A DNA stretch of 64,000 nucleotides from Kitasatospora kifunensis (GCF_014203855.1 NZ_JACHJV010000001.1:3348001-3412000), one strand, 5' to 3'. Numbered from the stretch's first letter, positions 45,916 to 56,223 are shown. The notes: generated from the letters alone by a model not told the origin. Translations and numbers: made by a program.

Positions 45916-47187
45916 TCAGCCCAGCCGGTCGGCCCGCTGCGCCAGCCGCGAGGGCAGCAGCGCCTCCACCCGGAAGCCGCCCTCCTGCCGCGGCCCGGCC
46001 GTGAAGCTGCCGCCCAGCGCCCGCACCCGCTCCTCCATGCCGACCAGCCCGTTGCCACCGCTGGGCAGCCTGACCTGCTCGCCAGCGCCCGGGCTCTCGT
46101 TCACCACGGCCACCCGCACCCCGTTGGGCACATAGGCCAGCAGCACGCTGACCCGCGCCCCGCCGGCGTGCTTGTGCGCGTTGGTCAGCCCCTCCTGGAC
46201 CACCCGGTAGGCGGTCTGCTCGGCATCCCCGCGGTACGGCTGGCGGTCGCCGCTGACCGTCAGGGTGACGTGCATCCCGGCCGCCTTGGACTGGTCGATC
46301 AGCCGCGGCAGCTCGGTCAGCCCGAGTGGGCTCTCCACCGGCACCTCCTCGCTCATCCGCAGCACGCCGAGGATCTCGCGCAGCTCGTCCAGCGCCTGCC
46401 GACCGGTCTCGGCCATCAACTTGGCGCTCTGCATCGCCTTCTGCGGGTCCCGGGTGGCGATCCGCTCCACCGCGCCCGCGTGCACCACCATCAGGCTGAC
46501 CCGGTGCGCCACCACGTCGTGCATCTCGCGGGCGATCCGGGTGCGCTCCTCGAGCCGGGCCCGGGTGGCCCGCTCCCTGGCCCGCTCGGCGAGCATGTCC
46601 AGCTCCGCCTCCAGGCCCAGCGCACGGTCCTTGAGCGACTCGACCAGCCGACGCCGGGCACCGATGTAGAGACCGCCGACCACCGGCGAAACGGTCAGCC
46701 CGACCGCCACCAGCACCGAGAACAGCACGAAGACCCAGGTGGCCGGCAGTTGCTGGCCCGGCTGCGGCTCCACCGTGAGCATCGAGAAGAGCACCATGCC
46801 CAGCGTCTCCACGAAGATCACCGAGGTGACCGCCACCACCTGCCGGCGCCCCGAGGGCCAGGTCCAGGTGGAGCAGAGCGTGTAGAGCCCGACCACCAGC
46901 AGCACGATCCCGAACAGACCGGGGACCAGGATCATCGAGACCAGCACCGGCACGGTCGGCCAGCGCCGCCGCACCAGCAGAGTGGCTCCGCCGAGCGCGC
47001 CGATCACCGCGGCCGCGATCGCGAAGCCGGTACCCAGGTGGAACCGGTCGTGGACCAGCCCGTAGCCGCCCAGCGCGCACTCCACGGCGGCCAGCAGGGC
47101 CAACACCGCGTCCAGCAGCGCACTGCGCCGCCGCTCCCACCACCACAAGCCGCGGAACGGTGCGCCCTCCCCAGGCGACATGCTCAT
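45916..47187 (-). CDS. Two-component sensor histidine kinase (NarL-partner type), orphan
   Basis: The 423-residue membrane kinase has about five to six N-terminal hydrophobic segments (LLDAVLALLAAVECALGGYGLV through VFVLFSVLVAVGLTVSP). A HisKA_3 dimerisation domain follows, with the phospho-His in IAREMHDVVAHRVSLMVVHAG, and then a HATPase domain (AYRVVQEGLTNAHKHAGGA; LPSGGNGLVGMEERV). This is the class that signals to LuxR/NarL response regulators, yet none adjoins it. The nearest are the two atypical regulators at 58.6 and 63.2 kb. ATG 47187 was chosen over a longer frame lacking a ribosome site. It is divergent from ppc. Confidence 0.92.
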   Translation of the reverse strand: MSMSPGEGAPFRGLWWWERRRSALLDAVLALLAAVECALGGYGLVHDRFHLGTGFAIAAAVIGALGGATLLVRRRWPTVPVLVSMILVPGLFGIVLLVVGLYTLCSTWTWPSGRRQVVAVTSVIFVETLGMVLFSMLTVEPQPGQQLPATWVFVLFSVLVAVGLTVSPVVGGLYIGARRRLVESLKDRALGLEAELDMLAERARERATRARLEERTRIAREMHDVVAHRVSLMVVHAGAVERIATRDPQKAMQSAKLMAETGRQALDELREILGVLRMSEEVPVESPLGLTELPRLIDQSKAAGMHVTLTVSGDRQPYRGDAEQTAYRVVQEGLTNAHKHAGGARVSVLLAYVPNGVRVAVVNESPGAGEQVRLPSGGNGLVGMEERVRALGGSFTAGPRQEGGFRVEALLPSRLAQRADRLG

Positions 47188-47460
47188 ACGGGACAGCCTA
47201 AGTGAGGCGTCCCCCGCCGCCCCACCTACTTCTCGGTACCGGACCATCGGCGGCCGCGATCCTTACCGGCTGCACACGACCGCACGCGCACCGCCGCCGA
47301 ATCGAGGGCCTTCGGCGGTGCGCCGACGACGATCCGGGGGTGCGCCGCACTGTCCGGCATTCGGCCGACCCACCCCCCGGGCAAGGGCTGCCACCTATAT
47401 TGGTCCGGTCGGACAGCGCGGTCCGCCGAAGCCGAACCCCACCACCCCAGGGAGCCAGCC

Positions 47461-50373
47461 GTGACCGCTCCGGTCCCCACCTCGGCCGCCCACCCGAGTG
47501 CCGACCAGCCGCCCGCCGGCCGTCCAGGCGCGAGCCTGGCCGCCGTGGAACTGCCGAACGCCGACCCGGTCGCCGACAACTCGGCCCTGCGGGCCGACAT
47601 CCGCCGCCTGGGCGACCTGCTCGGCGAGACCCTGGTCCGCCAGGAAGGCGCCGAGGTACTCGGCCTGGTCGAGCAGGTCCGGTTGCTGAGCCGCACCGAC
47701 GGCGAGGCCACCGCGGAGTTGCTCGCCAACATCGACCTGGAGACCGCGGCCAAGCTGGTGCGGGCCTTCTCCACCTACTTCCACCTGGCCAACGTCACCG
47801 AACAGGTGCACCGCGGCCGCGAGTTCGCCGCCCGCCGGGCCCGCGAGGGCTCGCTGCTCGCGCAGACCGCCGACCAGCTGGTCGAGGCCGACCCCAAGCA
47901 CCTGGCCGACACGCTGGCCCACCTGGCGGTCCGTCCGGTCTTCACCGCACACCCCACCGAGGCCGCCCGCCGCAGCGTGCTGAACAAGCTGCGCCGGATC
48001 GGTGAACTGCTGGAGCGGATCCACCGCGAGCACGCCGCCGCCGGCATCTCGCCCACCGACTCGGCCCGGGTAACGCCCGCCCGTCACCCGACCACCACCC
48101 CTGAACGGGCCGCTGCGCGGCTCACCTCCTATGAGCGCTCGGCGGACCGGCGCCTCGCCGAGGTGATCGACCTGCTCTGGCAGACCGACGAGCTGCGGAT
48201 CGCCCGTCCCGAGCCCACCGACGAGGCCCGCAACGCCGTCTACTACCTGGACGAGCTGTACCGCGAGGCCGTCCCCGAGGTGCTCGAGGAGCTGCACGAG
48301 GAGCTGGCCCGGGTCGGCGTGGCGCTGCCCGAGGGGGTCCGCCCGCTGACCTTCGGCACCTGGATCGGCGGCGACCGGGACGGCAACCCGAACGTGACCC
48401 CGCAGGTCACCTGGGACGTGCTCAACCTGCAGCACGAGTACGGCATCAAGGACGCCCTGGACGCCGTGGACGACCTGCGCAACTCGCTCTCCACCTCGGT
48501 GCGCCTGGCCGGGGCCTCCGAGCAGCTGCTCGCCTCGCTGGAGGCCGACCTCAAGCTGCTGCCCGAGCTGAGCCCGCGCTACAAGCGGATGAACGCTGAG
48601 GAGCCCTACCGCCTCAAGGCCACCTGCGTGCGGCTCAAGCTGGAGAACACCCGCGAGCGCCTGGCCGCCGGCACCCCGCACCTGGAAGGCCGCGACTACC
48701 TCGGCACCCGCGAGCTGATCGCCGACCTGAAGCTGATCCAGGACTCGCTGCGCTCGCACCGCGGCGAGCTGATCGCGGACGGCCGCCTGGCCCGGGCGAT
48801 CCGCACCGTCGAGGCGTTCGGCCTGCAGCTGGCCACCATGGACGTGCGCGAGCACGCCGAGGCGCACCACCACGCGCTCGGCCAGCTCTTCGACCGGCTC
48901 GGCGAGGAGGCCTGGCGCTACAACGACATGCCGCGCGAGTACCGCCAGAAGCTGCTCGCCAAGGAGCTGCGCTCACGCCGCCCGCTGGCCCCCACCCCCG
49001 CGCCGCTGGACGCCGCCGGCACCAAGACGCTGGGCGTCTTCACCACCATCCGCGAGGGCTTCGAGCGGTTCGGCGACGAGATCGTCGAGAGCTACATCAT
49101 CTCGATGTGCCAGGGCGCCGACGACGTCTTCGCCGCCGCCGTGCTGGCCCGCGAGGCCGGCCTGATCGACCTGCACGCCGGGGTCGCCCGGATCGGCATC
49201 GTGCCGCTCCTGGAGACCACCGACGAGCTGCAGCAGGCCGACCGGATCCTGGAGGAGATGCTCTCCGACCCCTCCTACCGCCTGCTGGTCTCACTGCGCG
49301 GGGACATCCAGGAGGTCATGCTCGGCTACTCCGACTCCTCCAAGTTCGGCGGCATCACCACCTCGCAGTGGGAGATCCACCGCGCCCAGCGCCGGCTGCG
49401 CGACGTGGCCCACCGCTACGGCATCCGGCTGCGCCTGTTCCACGGCCGCGGCGGCACGGTCGGCCGCGGCGGCGGCCCCTCGCACGAGGCGATCCTGGCC
49501 CAGCCCTGGGGGACCCTGGAGGGCGAGATCAAGGTGACCGAGCAGGGCGAGGTGATCTCCGACAAGTACCTGCTGCCCTCGCTGGCCCGGGAGAACCTGG
49601 AGCTCACCCTCTCCGCCACGCTGGCCGCCTCCGCCATGCACACCGCCCCGCGCCAGGCCCCCGAGGAGCTGGCCCGCTGGGACGCCGCGATGGACAGGGT
49701 CTCGGCGGCCGCGCACACCGCCTACCGGGGCCTGGTGGAGCAGGAGGACCTGCCGAAGTACTTCTTCGCCGCGACCCCCGTCGACCAGCTCGCCTCCCTG
49801 CACCTGGGCTCGCGCCCCTCGCGCCGCCCCGACTCGGGTGCGGGGCTGGACGGCCTGCGGGCCATCCCGTGGGTCTTCGGCTGGACCCAGTCCCGCCAGA
49901 TCGTCCCCGGCTGGTACGGCGTCGGCTCCGGCCTGGCCGCCGCCCGCGAGGCGGGCCTGGGCGACGTGCTGCCGGAGATGTACGGCAAGTGGCACTTCTT
50001 CCGCAACTTCCTGTCCAACGTCGCGATGACGCTGGCCAAGACCGACCTGCGGATCGCCCGCCACTACGTCGAGCAGCTGGTGCCCGCCGAACTGCACCAC
50101 ATCTTCGACCAGATCACCGCCGAGCATGACCTGACCCTGCGTGAGGTGCTGCGGCTGACCGGCGAGAACGAGCTGCTGGAGCACAACCCGGTGCTCAAGC
50201 AGACCTTCACCGTCCGCGACGCCTACCTGGACCCGATCTCCTACCTGCAGGTCGCGCTGCTGCGCCGCCAGCGCGAGGAGGTCGCGGCCGGGAGCCCCGA
50301 GGACCCGCTGCGGGCCCGTGCGCTGCTGCTGACCGTCAACGGCATCGCCGCCGGCCTGCGCAACACCGGCTGA
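47461..50373 (+). CDS. ppc: Phosphoenolpyruvate carboxylase
   Basis: The 970-residue enzyme fixes bicarbonate on PEP to form oxaloacetate, an anaplerotic step. The catalytic histidine lies in [18 protein letters not shown]. The other blocks are [33 protein letters not shown], the mobile loop [20 protein letters not shown], and the C-terminal [16 protein letters not shown]. It starts at GTG 47461, preceded by a TATATT -10-like hexamer near 47395. A 25-bp-stem terminator follows. Length is slightly above the usual 880-930, owing to an N-terminal extension. Confidence 0.97.
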   Translation: MTAPVPTSAAHPSADQPPAGRPGASLAAVELPNADPVADNSALRADIRRLGDLLGETLVRQEGAEVLGLVEQVRLLSRTDGEATAELLANIDLETAAKLVRAFSTYFHLANVTEQVHRGREFAARRAREGSLLAQTADQLVEADPKHLADTLAHLAVRPVFTAHPTEAARRSVLNKLRRIGELLERIHREHAAAGISPTDSARVTPARHPTTTPERAAARLTSYERSADRRLAEVIDLLWQTDELRIARPEPTDEARNAVYYLDELYREAVPEVLEELHEELARVGVALPEGVRPLTFGTWIGGDRDGNPNVTPQVTWDVLNLQHEYGIKDALDAVDDLRNSLSTSVRLAGASEQLLASLEADLKLLPELSPRYKRMNAEEPYRLKATCVRLKLENTRERLAAGTPHLEGRDYLGTRELIADLKLIQDSLRSHRGELIADGRLARAIRTVEAFGLQLATMDVREHAEAHHHALGQLFDRLGEEAWRYNDMPREYRQKLLAKELRSRRPLAPTPAPLDAAGTKTLGVFTTIREGFERFGDEIVESYIISMCQGADDVFAAAVLAREAGLIDLHAGVARIGIVPLLETTDELQQADRILEEMLSDPSYRLLVSLRGDIQEVMLGYSDSSKFGGITTSQWEIHRAQRRLRDVAHRYGIRLRLFHGRGGTVGRGGGPSHEAILAQPWGTLEGEIKVTEQGEVISDKYLLPSLARENLELTLSATLAASAMHTAPRQAPEELARWDAAMDRVSAAAHTAYRGLVEQEDLPKYFFAATPVDQLASLHLGSRPSRRPDSGAGLDGLRAIPWVFGWTQSRQIVPGWYGVGSGLAAAREAGLGDVLPEMYGKWHFFRNFLSNVAMTLAKTDLRIARHYVEQLVPAELHHIFDQITAEHDLTLREVLRLTGENELLEHNPVLKQTFTVRDAYLDPISYLQVALLRRQREEVAAGSPEDPLRARALLLTVNGIAAGLRNTG

Positions 50374-50378
50374 CCCGG

Positions 50379-50433
50379 TCGTCACGCCGTAGGGCCCGCT
50401 CGCGTGCTGCGAGCGGGCCCTACGGCGTGACGA
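50379..50433. terminator. Perfect 25-bp-stem terminator after ppc
   Basis: Arms 50379-50403 and 50409-50433 pair perfectly over 25 bp around a GTGCT loop, directly after the ppc stop. It also lies 22 bp from the 3' end of the convergent surface-protein gene and can serve both. Confidence 0.92.
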
Positions 50434-50454
50434 GCCGTTCGAGGCGCAGCCGGG

Positions 50455-51198
50455 TCAGTCGGCGGTCTTCGCGGTGCGCCGGCGCTTGAGCCAGAGCGCG
50501 CCGCCGCCGGCCGTGACCACCAGGCCGCCGGCCACCGCCGGTATGCCGGCGTTGCTGCCCAGGGTGGAGATGAAGGCGCCGGAGAGCGCAGCGGGCGCCG
50601 GGGCGGGCGCGGGGGCCGCGCTGGGCGAGGGCGAGGTCGAAGGCGGCGGGTCGTCGACCAACTGGGCGTCCAGCGCGCTGGGCTCGGGCCGCGGGGCGGC
50701 CTGGCGCAGCCGACCGCTGCCGCCCCGGGAGCCGCCGATCGCGGCCGCGACGGTGCGGGCGGGGGTGGGCGTGGGGGTGGGCGTCGGGCTGGGGCAGCCA
50801 CTGGGCAGGTCGGTCGGCGTGGCCAGGGCGGAAGCCGAGGGCGACGGCGAGGACGAGCTCGAAGAGGACGGCGACGCGGTGGCCGAAGCGTCGGAGCTCG
50901 GCAGCGGCGGGCAGCTGGGGCCCGTCGTGGTGCTCGGCGAAGCCGTCGGCGAGTGCGGCGCGGTGGGCGGGGCGGAGTCGCTCGGCGACGCCGTCCCCGC
51001 AGGGGACTGCGTGGAGGAGGGCGGCGCGTTGCTCGGCACCGGCGTCGGCGAGGGCGACGCGCTCGTCGAGGGCGCGGGTGAGCCGCTCGGCTCGGCCGCG
51101 CAAGCCAGTGCGGCACTGCCCAGCAGCGCCGTGACCGCCAGAACCCATGTGCCGGCCACCCGTGCCGAGCCCAACCCCGCGCCCACCAGCGCCCCCAT
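50455..51198 (-). CDS. Ser/Pro/Thr-rich surface protein with C-terminal membrane anchor
   Basis: The 247-residue protein has an N-terminal signal sequence (RVAGTWVLAVTALLGSAALACAA). A central low-complexity region rich in Ser, Pro and Thr (SSSSSSSPSPSASA; SPTPTPTPTPAR) looks like an extended cell-wall-spanning stalk. The C-terminal transmembrane segment (GIPAVAGGLVVTAGGGALWL) is followed by a basic KRRRTAKTAD tail. This layout resembles sortase-type anchors but lacks a clear LPxTG. It is probably O-glycosylated. Function unknown. Confidence 0.8.
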   Translation of the reverse strand: MGALVGAGLGSARVAGTWVLAVTALLGSAALACAAEPSGSPAPSTSASPSPTPVPSNAPPSSTQSPAGTASPSDSAPPTAPHSPTASPSTTTGPSCPPLPSSDASATASPSSSSSSSPSPSASALATPTDLPSGCPSPTPTPTPTPARTVAAAIGGSRGGSGRLRQAAPRPEPSALDAQLVDDPPPSTSPSPSAAPAPAPAPAALSGAFISTLGSNAGIPAVAGGLVVTAGGGALWLKRRRTAKTAD

Positions 51199-51335
51199 CT
51201 TCCCGAGTCCGGGTTGACCGTACCCGATGCGCCGAGGCGTTCCGGCACCGGAACGGGGGCCGTGGGGAAGAGTTGTACGACTGTTGCCCTGCCGGCCACA
51301 AGGGACCGGCGGGCTGACGGTCGGCCAGGTCGGCG

Positions 51336-51917
51336 TCAGGTGTTGTAGGTGCCCTGGGCCCGCTCCAGACCCTCCGTCAGCAGCGCCTCGACGGCGTCCG
51401 CCGATCGGTCCACGAACCAGTCCAGCTCCTTGCGCTCGCTGCTGGAGAAGTCCTTGAGGACGAAGTCGGCGACCTCCATCCGGCCCGGCGGACGGCCGAT
51501 GCCGCAGCGCACCCGGTAGTACTCCGGGCCGAGCGACTTGGTGATCGACTTGAGCCCGTTGTGCCCGTTGTCGCCGCCGCCGAGCTTGAGCCGCAGGGTC
51601 GCGTAGTCGATGTCCAGCTCGTCGTGGATCGCGATCACCGCGGAGGTCGGCGCCTTGTAGAAGTCGCGCAGCGCCGTGACCGGACCGCCGGAGAGGTTCA
51701 TGAAGGTCATCGGCTTGGCCAGCACCACCCGCTGCCCGACCAGGCGCCCCTCGGCGACCTGGGCGCGGCTCTTGTGCGCCTTGAACCTGGCGCCGATCCG
51801 CTGGGCCAGCAGGTCGGCCACCATGAAGCCGATGTTGTGCCGGTTGCGGGCGTAGCCCTCGCCGGGGTTGCCCAGGCCCACGATCAGCCAGGGGCCGGTG
51901 TACGCGTCATCGCTCAT
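51336..51917 (-). CDS. pth: Peptidyl-tRNA hydrolase
   Basis: The 193-residue enzyme frees tRNA from prematurely released peptidyl-tRNA. Hallmarks are [27 protein letters not shown] (catalytic His in NRHNIG), [46 protein letters not shown] and [14 protein letters not shown]. Length is typical. It is last in the series glmU, prs, rplY, pth; the rplY-pth gap contains a strong hairpin. Confidence 0.98.
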   Translation of the reverse strand: MSDDAYTGPWLIVGLGNPGEGYARNRHNIGFMVADLLAQRIGARFKAHKSRAQVAEGRLVGQRVVLAKPMTFMNLSGGPVTALRDFYKAPTSAVIAIHDELDIDYATLRLKLGGGDNGHNGLKSITKSLGPEYYRVRCGIGRPPGRMEVADFVLKDFSSSERKELDWFVDRSADAVEALLTEGLERAQGTYNT

Positions 51918-51957
51918 CTGCGCTCCTCCTCCGATACCTCATCATCATGGACGCACA

Positions 51958-51992
51958 GCTGCCCCGGCTCCCTCATGGGGAACCGGGGCAGC
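51958..51992 (-). terminator. Terminator between rplY and pth
   Basis: A perfect 10-bp stem (GCTGCCCCGG, 51958-51967 with 51983-51992) is extended inside by TCCCT/GGGGA. It lies 22 bp past the rplY stop, so pth probably has its own promoter or depends on read-through. Confidence 0.75.
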
Positions 51993-52014
51993 GGCAGCAG
52001 AACTACCGGGAGGC

Positions 52015-52608
52015 TCAGGCCTCGGCGGCGGCCTCAGCGGCGGCCTCGGCGTCGGCGTCGGCCTGCGAGGCCTGGGCGCCGATGACCTGCAGCACGACGG
52101 CGTCGGCCTCGACGGCCAGCGTGGTGCCCTTGGGCAGCGCGATGTCGCCGGCCAGGATGGAGGCGCCGGCCTCCAGGCCCTCGATGGAGACGGTGACGGA
52201 CTCGGGCAGGTGGGTGGCCTCGGCCTCGACCGGCAGCGTGTTCAGCACGTGCTCGACCAGGTTGCCGCCGGGGGCCAGCTCGCCCTCGGTCAGGACCGGG
52301 ATCTCGACGGTGACCTTCTCGCCGCGCTTGACCAGCAGCAGGTCGACGTGCTCGATGGTGCGCTTGATGGCCTCGCGCTGGACGGCCTTCGGCAGGACGA
52401 ACTCGTCCTTGCCCTCGATCGGGACGACCAGCAGGGCGTTCGGGGTCTTGAGGGCCATCATCAGGTCGTGGCCGGGCAGGTTCAGGTGAACCGGGGCGTG
52501 GCCGTGACCGTAGACGACACCGGGGACGAAGCCGGCGCGGCGGGCGCGGCGGGCGGCACCCTTGCCGAACTCGTTGCGGGGCTCGGCGGCAAGGCGGATC
52601 TCGGACAC
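52015..52608 (-). CDS. rplY: 50S ribosomal protein L25 (Ctc form)
   Basis: The 197-residue protein has the N-terminal 5S-rRNA-binding L25 domain (IRLAAEPRNEFGKGAARRARRAGFVPGVVYG) and the C-terminal TL5/Ctc beta domain (EKVTVEIPVLTEGELAPGGNLVEHVLNTLPVEA), plus an Ala/Glu/Asp-rich tail. The GTG at 52608 with GAGGAG 7 nt upstream is chosen over the longer frame. In Gram-positive bacteria the Ctc form is a general-stress ribosomal protein. The 362-bp gap to prs holds a terminator and a CTCGTA/TACGAG dyad at 52650-52670. Confidence 0.96.
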   Translation of the reverse strand: MSEIRLAAEPRNEFGKGAARRARRAGFVPGVVYGHGHAPVHLNLPGHDLMMALKTPNALLVVPIEGKDEFVLPKAVQREAIKRTIEHVDLLLVKRGEKVTVEIPVLTEGELAPGGNLVEHVLNTLPVEAEATHLPESVTVSIEGLEAGASILAGDIALPKGTTLAVEADAVVLQVIGAQASQADADAEAAAEAAAEA

Positions 52609-52864
52609 GACTGCACTCCTCGGAAGACTGGCGGGGGGTGCAGGCAACACTCGTACGGTCGTCATACGAGGCCCGAACAGCACGAAGCCGCCGGGACCAC
52701 ACCCTTAAACACTGGGGGGTTCGCTCGGCGGCGGGACGACTCTGCCAACGGTCGGTACTCCGACCCCGGCAGCGCGTCGATCACGGAGCAGGCGCCTGAT
52801 GGGCGCGCGGCATCCCTCGCCGAGCAGTCTCATGAGTCTAACCGCACCACTCGTCAACCGTGAA

Positions 52865-52897
52865 ATCGGCCCCGTCGCCAGCAGCGACGGGGCCGAT
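52865..52897 (-). terminator. Terminator downstream of prs
   Basis: A perfect 14-bp stem (ATCGGCCCCGTCGC, 52865-52878 with 52884-52897) with a 5-nt loop lies 73 bp past the prs stop. The remainder of the gap toward rplY shows no gene. Confidence 0.85.
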
Positions 52898-52970
52898 AGG
52901 ACCTGACGGGCCATCAGCGGGCTCAGCCACCGCGAGCTCGGCTCGGGCGGCCCCAGGTTGCTCAGATGAC

Positions 52971-53948
52971 TCAGTGCACGCCCTCGAAGAGCGAGGTCAC
53001 CGAGCCCTCCTCGAAGACCTCACGGATCGCGGCGGCGATCGAGGGGGCGATGGAGAGCGTGGTGACCTTGTCCAGCTGCAGCTCGGCCGGGCAGGGCAGG
53101 GTGTTGGTGAAGACGAACTCGCTGACCCGCGAGTTCTTCAGCCGGTCACCGGCCGGGCCGGACAGCACGCCGTGGGTGGCGGCCACGATGACGTCGGCGG
53201 CACCGGCGTCGAAGAGCGCGTCGGCGGCGGCGCAGATGGTGCCGGCGGTGTCGATCATGTCGTCGACCAGGACGCAGACCCGGTCCTTGACGTCACCGAC
53301 CACCTCGGCGGAGAGGATGGTGTTGGCCTGGCTCATGTCGCGGCGCTTGTGGATGATCGCCAGCGGGGCGTCCAGCCGGTCGCACCACTGGTCGGCCACC
53401 TTCACCCGGCCGGCATCCGGCGAGACGATGGTCAGCTTGCTGCGGTCGACCTTCTCGCCGAGGTAGTCGGCGAGAAGCGGCAGCGCGAAGAGGTGGTCCA
53501 CCGGACCGGCGAAGAAGCCCTGGATCTGCGCGGTGTGCAGGTCCACGGCCATGATCCGGTCGGCGCCGGCCTGGGCCAGCAGGTCGGCGATCAGACGGGC
53601 CGAGATCGGCTCGCGGCCCAGGTGCTTCTTGTCCTGGCGGGCGTAGCCGTAGAACGGCAGGATCGCGGTGATGCTCTTGGCGGAGGCCCGCTTCAGCGCG
53701 TCGATCATGATCAGCTGTTCCATGATCCACTGGTTGATGGGAGCCGTGTGGCTCTGCATCACAAAGCAGTCCGCCCCCCGGGCGGACTCCAGGAAGCGGA
53801 CGTAGATCTCGCCGTTGGCGAAGTCCAGGGCCTTGGTCGGGACGAGCTCGGTGCCCAGCGCCGCGGCCACCTCCTTCGCCAGCTCGGGGTGGGCACGGCC
53901 GGAGAAGAGCTTCAGTTTCTTCTCACCCGACGTCGTGATCCCGCTCAC
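52971..53948 (-). CDS. prs: Ribose-phosphate pyrophosphokinase
   Basis: The 325-residue enzyme makes PRPP from ribose 5-phosphate and ATP for nucleotide, His and Trp synthesis. FANGEIYVRFLESARGADCFVMQS, the ATP flexible loop YGYARQDKKH, DLHTAQIQGFF, and the PRPP loop VCVLVDDMIDTAGTI are all present. The start is GTG 53948 (VSGITTSGEKK). The 204-bp gap to glmU suggests co-transcription, since PRPP and UDP-GlcNAc synthesis genes are often linked. Confidence 0.98.
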   Translation of the reverse strand: MSGITTSGEKKLKLFSGRAHPELAKEVAAALGTELVPTKALDFANGEIYVRFLESARGADCFVMQSHTAPINQWIMEQLIMIDALKRASAKSITAILPFYGYARQDKKHLGREPISARLIADLLAQAGADRIMAVDLHTAQIQGFFAGPVDHLFALPLLADYLGEKVDRSKLTIVSPDAGRVKVADQWCDRLDAPLAIIHKRRDMSQANTILSAEVVGDVKDRVCVLVDDMIDTAGTICAAADALFDAGAADVIVAATHGVLSGPAGDRLKNSRVSEFVFTNTLPCPAELQLDKVTTLSIAPSIAAAIREVFEEGSVTSLFEGVH

Positions 53949-54152
53949 TGCACCGTCTCCTCGTGTTGCTGCCGCATGGTCCCGCCGCGCCGCACCCGGG
54001 CGGCAGAAACCGCCCGGACCGGTGGTCGACGAGGAATTGGGTACGCCTCGGCACGGGCTACAGCCCCACGGCGCACGTATGTACACCAGGTTACGCGCCC
54101 GGCCGCGAAGCGTCCGGCCCGGGAGGGTCGCAGCGGCGCCACCCGGGGCGGC

Positions 54153-55610
54153 TCAGGCCTGGGTGGGCTGGTCCAGCGCGGCGGCCGCGGCCGCCGCGGA
54201 AGCAGTGCCGGCGCGCTTGCGCGCCACCCAGCCCTCGACGTTGCGCTGCTGTGCGCGGCTCACGCCGAGCGCGCCCGGGGGCACGTCCTTGCTGATCACC
54301 GAGCCGGCGCCGGTGTAAGCGCCGTCACCGATAGTGACCGGGGCGATGAGCATGTTGTCGGTGCCGACCCGGGCGTGCGCGCCGATCACGGTGGGGTTCT
54401 TGTTCACCCCGTCCCAGTTGGCGGTGATCGTGGCCGCCCCCACGTTGGCGCCCTCGCCGATGGTGGCGTCGCCCATGTAGGACAGGTGCGGCACCTTGGC
54501 CCCGGCGCCGATGCTCGACTTCTTGACCTCGACGAAGGTGCCGATCTTGCCCTTCTCGCCGAGCGCGACCCCGCCGCGCAGGTAGGCGAAGGGCCCGACG
54601 CTGGCGCCCGCCCCGATCTCGGCCTGCTCGACCACCGCGTTGCTCACCGTGGCGCCGGCCCCGACCACCGTGTCGGTCAGGGTGCTGTTCGGGCCCACCC
54701 GGCAGCCCTCGCCCAGGTGGGTGGCGCCGTGCAGCTGGGTGCCGGGGAGCACCACGGCGTCCGGCTCGTAGCTCACCTGCGCGTCGATCCAGGTGGTGGC
54801 CGGGTCGACCACGGTGACGCCCGCCCGCATCGCGGCCAGCAGCAGTCGGTCGTTGAGCAGTCGGCGGGCCTCGGCGAGCTGGATCCGGTCGTTGATGCCC
54901 AGGATGTCGCGGTGGTCGGCCGCGACCAGCGCGCCCACCCGGTGACCGGCCGCGCGCAGGATCTCCAGGGTGTCGGTCAGGTACTCCTCGCCCTGCACGT
55001 TGTCGGTGCCGATCCGGGCCAGCGCGTCGGCCAGCAGCTTGCCGTCGAAGGCGTAGACGCCGGAGTTGATCTCGGTGATCGCCAGCTGGGTGGCGTCGGC
55101 GTCCTTGTGCTCGACGATCGCGGTGACGGCGCCGTGCCGCGGGTCGCGCAGGATCCGGCCGTAACCGCTCGGGTCGGGGACCTCGGCGGTCAGCACCGTG
55201 ACGCCGTTGCCCTCGACGGTGTGCTGGTGCACCAGTGCGCGCATGGTCTCGGCGGTCAGCAGCGGGGCGTCCCCGTAGGTGACGATCACCGTGCCGTCCA
55301 GCGTGATCCCGTCGGCGGCCAGCGCCTCCAGCGCGATCCGGGCCGCGTGCCCGGTGCCGTTCTGCTCGTCCTGCACCACCGTGCGGACCTGCGGGTGACT
55401 GGCACCCAGGTGCTCGGCCACCAACTCCTTCAGGTGACCGATCACCACCACCAGCTGCTGGGGCGTCAGCTCCTGCGCAGTGGTCACCACATGGCCCAGC
55501 AGGCTGCGGCCGCAGATCGGGTGCAGCACCTTGGGCAGGGTCTTCGACTTCATCCGGGTGCCTTCACCGGCGGCGAGCACGATGACGGCGGCAAGGGGGT
55601 TGGCGCTCAC
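54153..55610 (-). CDS. glmU: Bifunctional UDP-GlcNAc synthesis enzyme (N-acetyltransferase/uridyltransferase)
   Basis: The 485-residue enzyme makes UDP-N-acetylglucosamine for peptidoglycan. The N-terminal pyrophosphorylase half has VIVLAAGEGTRMKSKTLPKVLH, GTGHAARIALEAL and TYGDAPLL. The C-terminal left-handed beta helix carries hexapeptide repeats and acetyltransferase signatures (GAGASVGPFAYLRGGVAL; KKSSIGAGAKVPHLSYMGDATIGEGANVGA; GTDNMLIAPVTIGDGAYTGAGSVI). GTG 55610 (VSANPLAAVIV) is used; the longer frame would run toward the tRNA gene and lacks a ribosome site. Confidence 0.97.
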   Translation of the reverse strand: MSANPLAAVIVLAAGEGTRMKSKTLPKVLHPICGRSLLGHVVTTAQELTPQQLVVVIGHLKELVAEHLGASHPQVRTVVQDEQNGTGHAARIALEALAADGITLDGTVIVTYGDAPLLTAETMRALVHQHTVEGNGVTVLTAEVPDPSGYGRILRDPRHGAVTAIVEHKDADATQLAITEINSGVYAFDGKLLADALARIGTDNVQGEEYLTDTLEILRAAGHRVGALVAADHRDILGINDRIQLAEARRLLNDRLLLAAMRAGVTVVDPATTWIDAQVSYEPDAVVLPGTQLHGATHLGEGCRVGPNSTLTDTVVGAGATVSNAVVEQAEIGAGASVGPFAYLRGGVALGEKGKIGTFVEVKKSSIGAGAKVPHLSYMGDATIGEGANVGAATITANWDGVNKNPTVIGAHARVGTDNMLIAPVTIGDGAYTGAGSVISKDVPPGALGVSRAQQRNVEGWVARKRAGTASAAAAAAALDQPTQA

Positions 55611-55806
55611 GCGGGAGGCTCCTTGGGGGTGACCGGAGGCGGGTCGGGCCCGGGTGGGCGACTTCGCACGCCACACCGCCGAGAAGGGCCCGAGAATGAC
55701 CAGACCCGAGAATAACCGCGCAATCCGCCCATGACCGCACAGCGTCACGCCCGAAGCGGGGAGACGAGCGCGCGGCCGGGGCGTCAGGCCCCGACCGCGC
55801 GAAGCG

Positions 55807-55879
55807 CTCCGCCGGTTGGATTCGAACCAACACTGCAAGGCTTCAAAGGCCTGCGGGCTGCCGATTACCCCACGGCGGA
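55807..55879 (-). tRNA. tRNA-Gln (anticodon UUG)
   Basis: Read on the minus strand, the 73-nt gene has acceptor TCCGCCG paired with CGGCGGA plus discriminator G. The D-arm contains GTAATCGGCAGCC, the anticodon loop CTTTGAA gives anticodon TTG, and the T-loop reads GGTTCGAATCC. CCA is not encoded. A TATGGT -10-like box lies about 17 bp upstream of the 5' end. It is located upstream of glmU on the same strand. Confidence 0.97.
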
Positions 55880-56099
55880 TGGCTGCTCAGACCATACCGG
55901 AGTCCTCCCCTGCCTGGGTATCGCCTTCGATCCCCAGGGTGACCTCCCCGGAGCCAGGGGCCGGGAGTTCATCAAGCGGCACCGGGCGACTCCGAGTGGC
56001 TTCGAGCGACACCGCCGGCCCCGCCGCGCCCGCGGTGCGCCATTCGGCCCAGTGTGCCCGGACACCGCCACGGCCTGCTTCCCTTGGCGGGCAGAGGAA

Positions 56100-56130
56100 C
56101 CTACGATGCCGTAAGTTACGCACTCGTAGG
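56100..56130. promoter_or_regulatory. 31-bp palindromic operator upstream of the desaturase
   Basis: The site is centred on G56115. CCTACGA (56100-56106) mirrors TCGTAGG (56124-56130), and CGTAA (56110-56114) mirrors TTACG (56116-56120). Only the 3-bp spacers differ. This size and symmetry suit two dimers of a TetR-family repressor, most simply the TetR encoded right after the desaturase. Confidence 0.7.
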
Positions 56131-56184
56131 CTCCGGTCGACCGAGCCCGGCGTCGATCCCGCTCCATTCCCCCCGCTTTTCCCC

Positions 56185-56203
56185 ACGTTTTCTCATAAAA
56201 CGT
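56185..56203. promoter_or_regulatory. ACGTTTT-CTCAT-AAAACGT dyad near the desaturase start
   Basis: This perfect 7-bp inverted repeat is centred 30 bp upstream of ATG 56224. It could be a second operator or a leader hairpin controlling the ribosome site. Confidence 0.45.
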
Positions 56204-56223
56204 TTTCCCTCAAGGGAGCGCCC

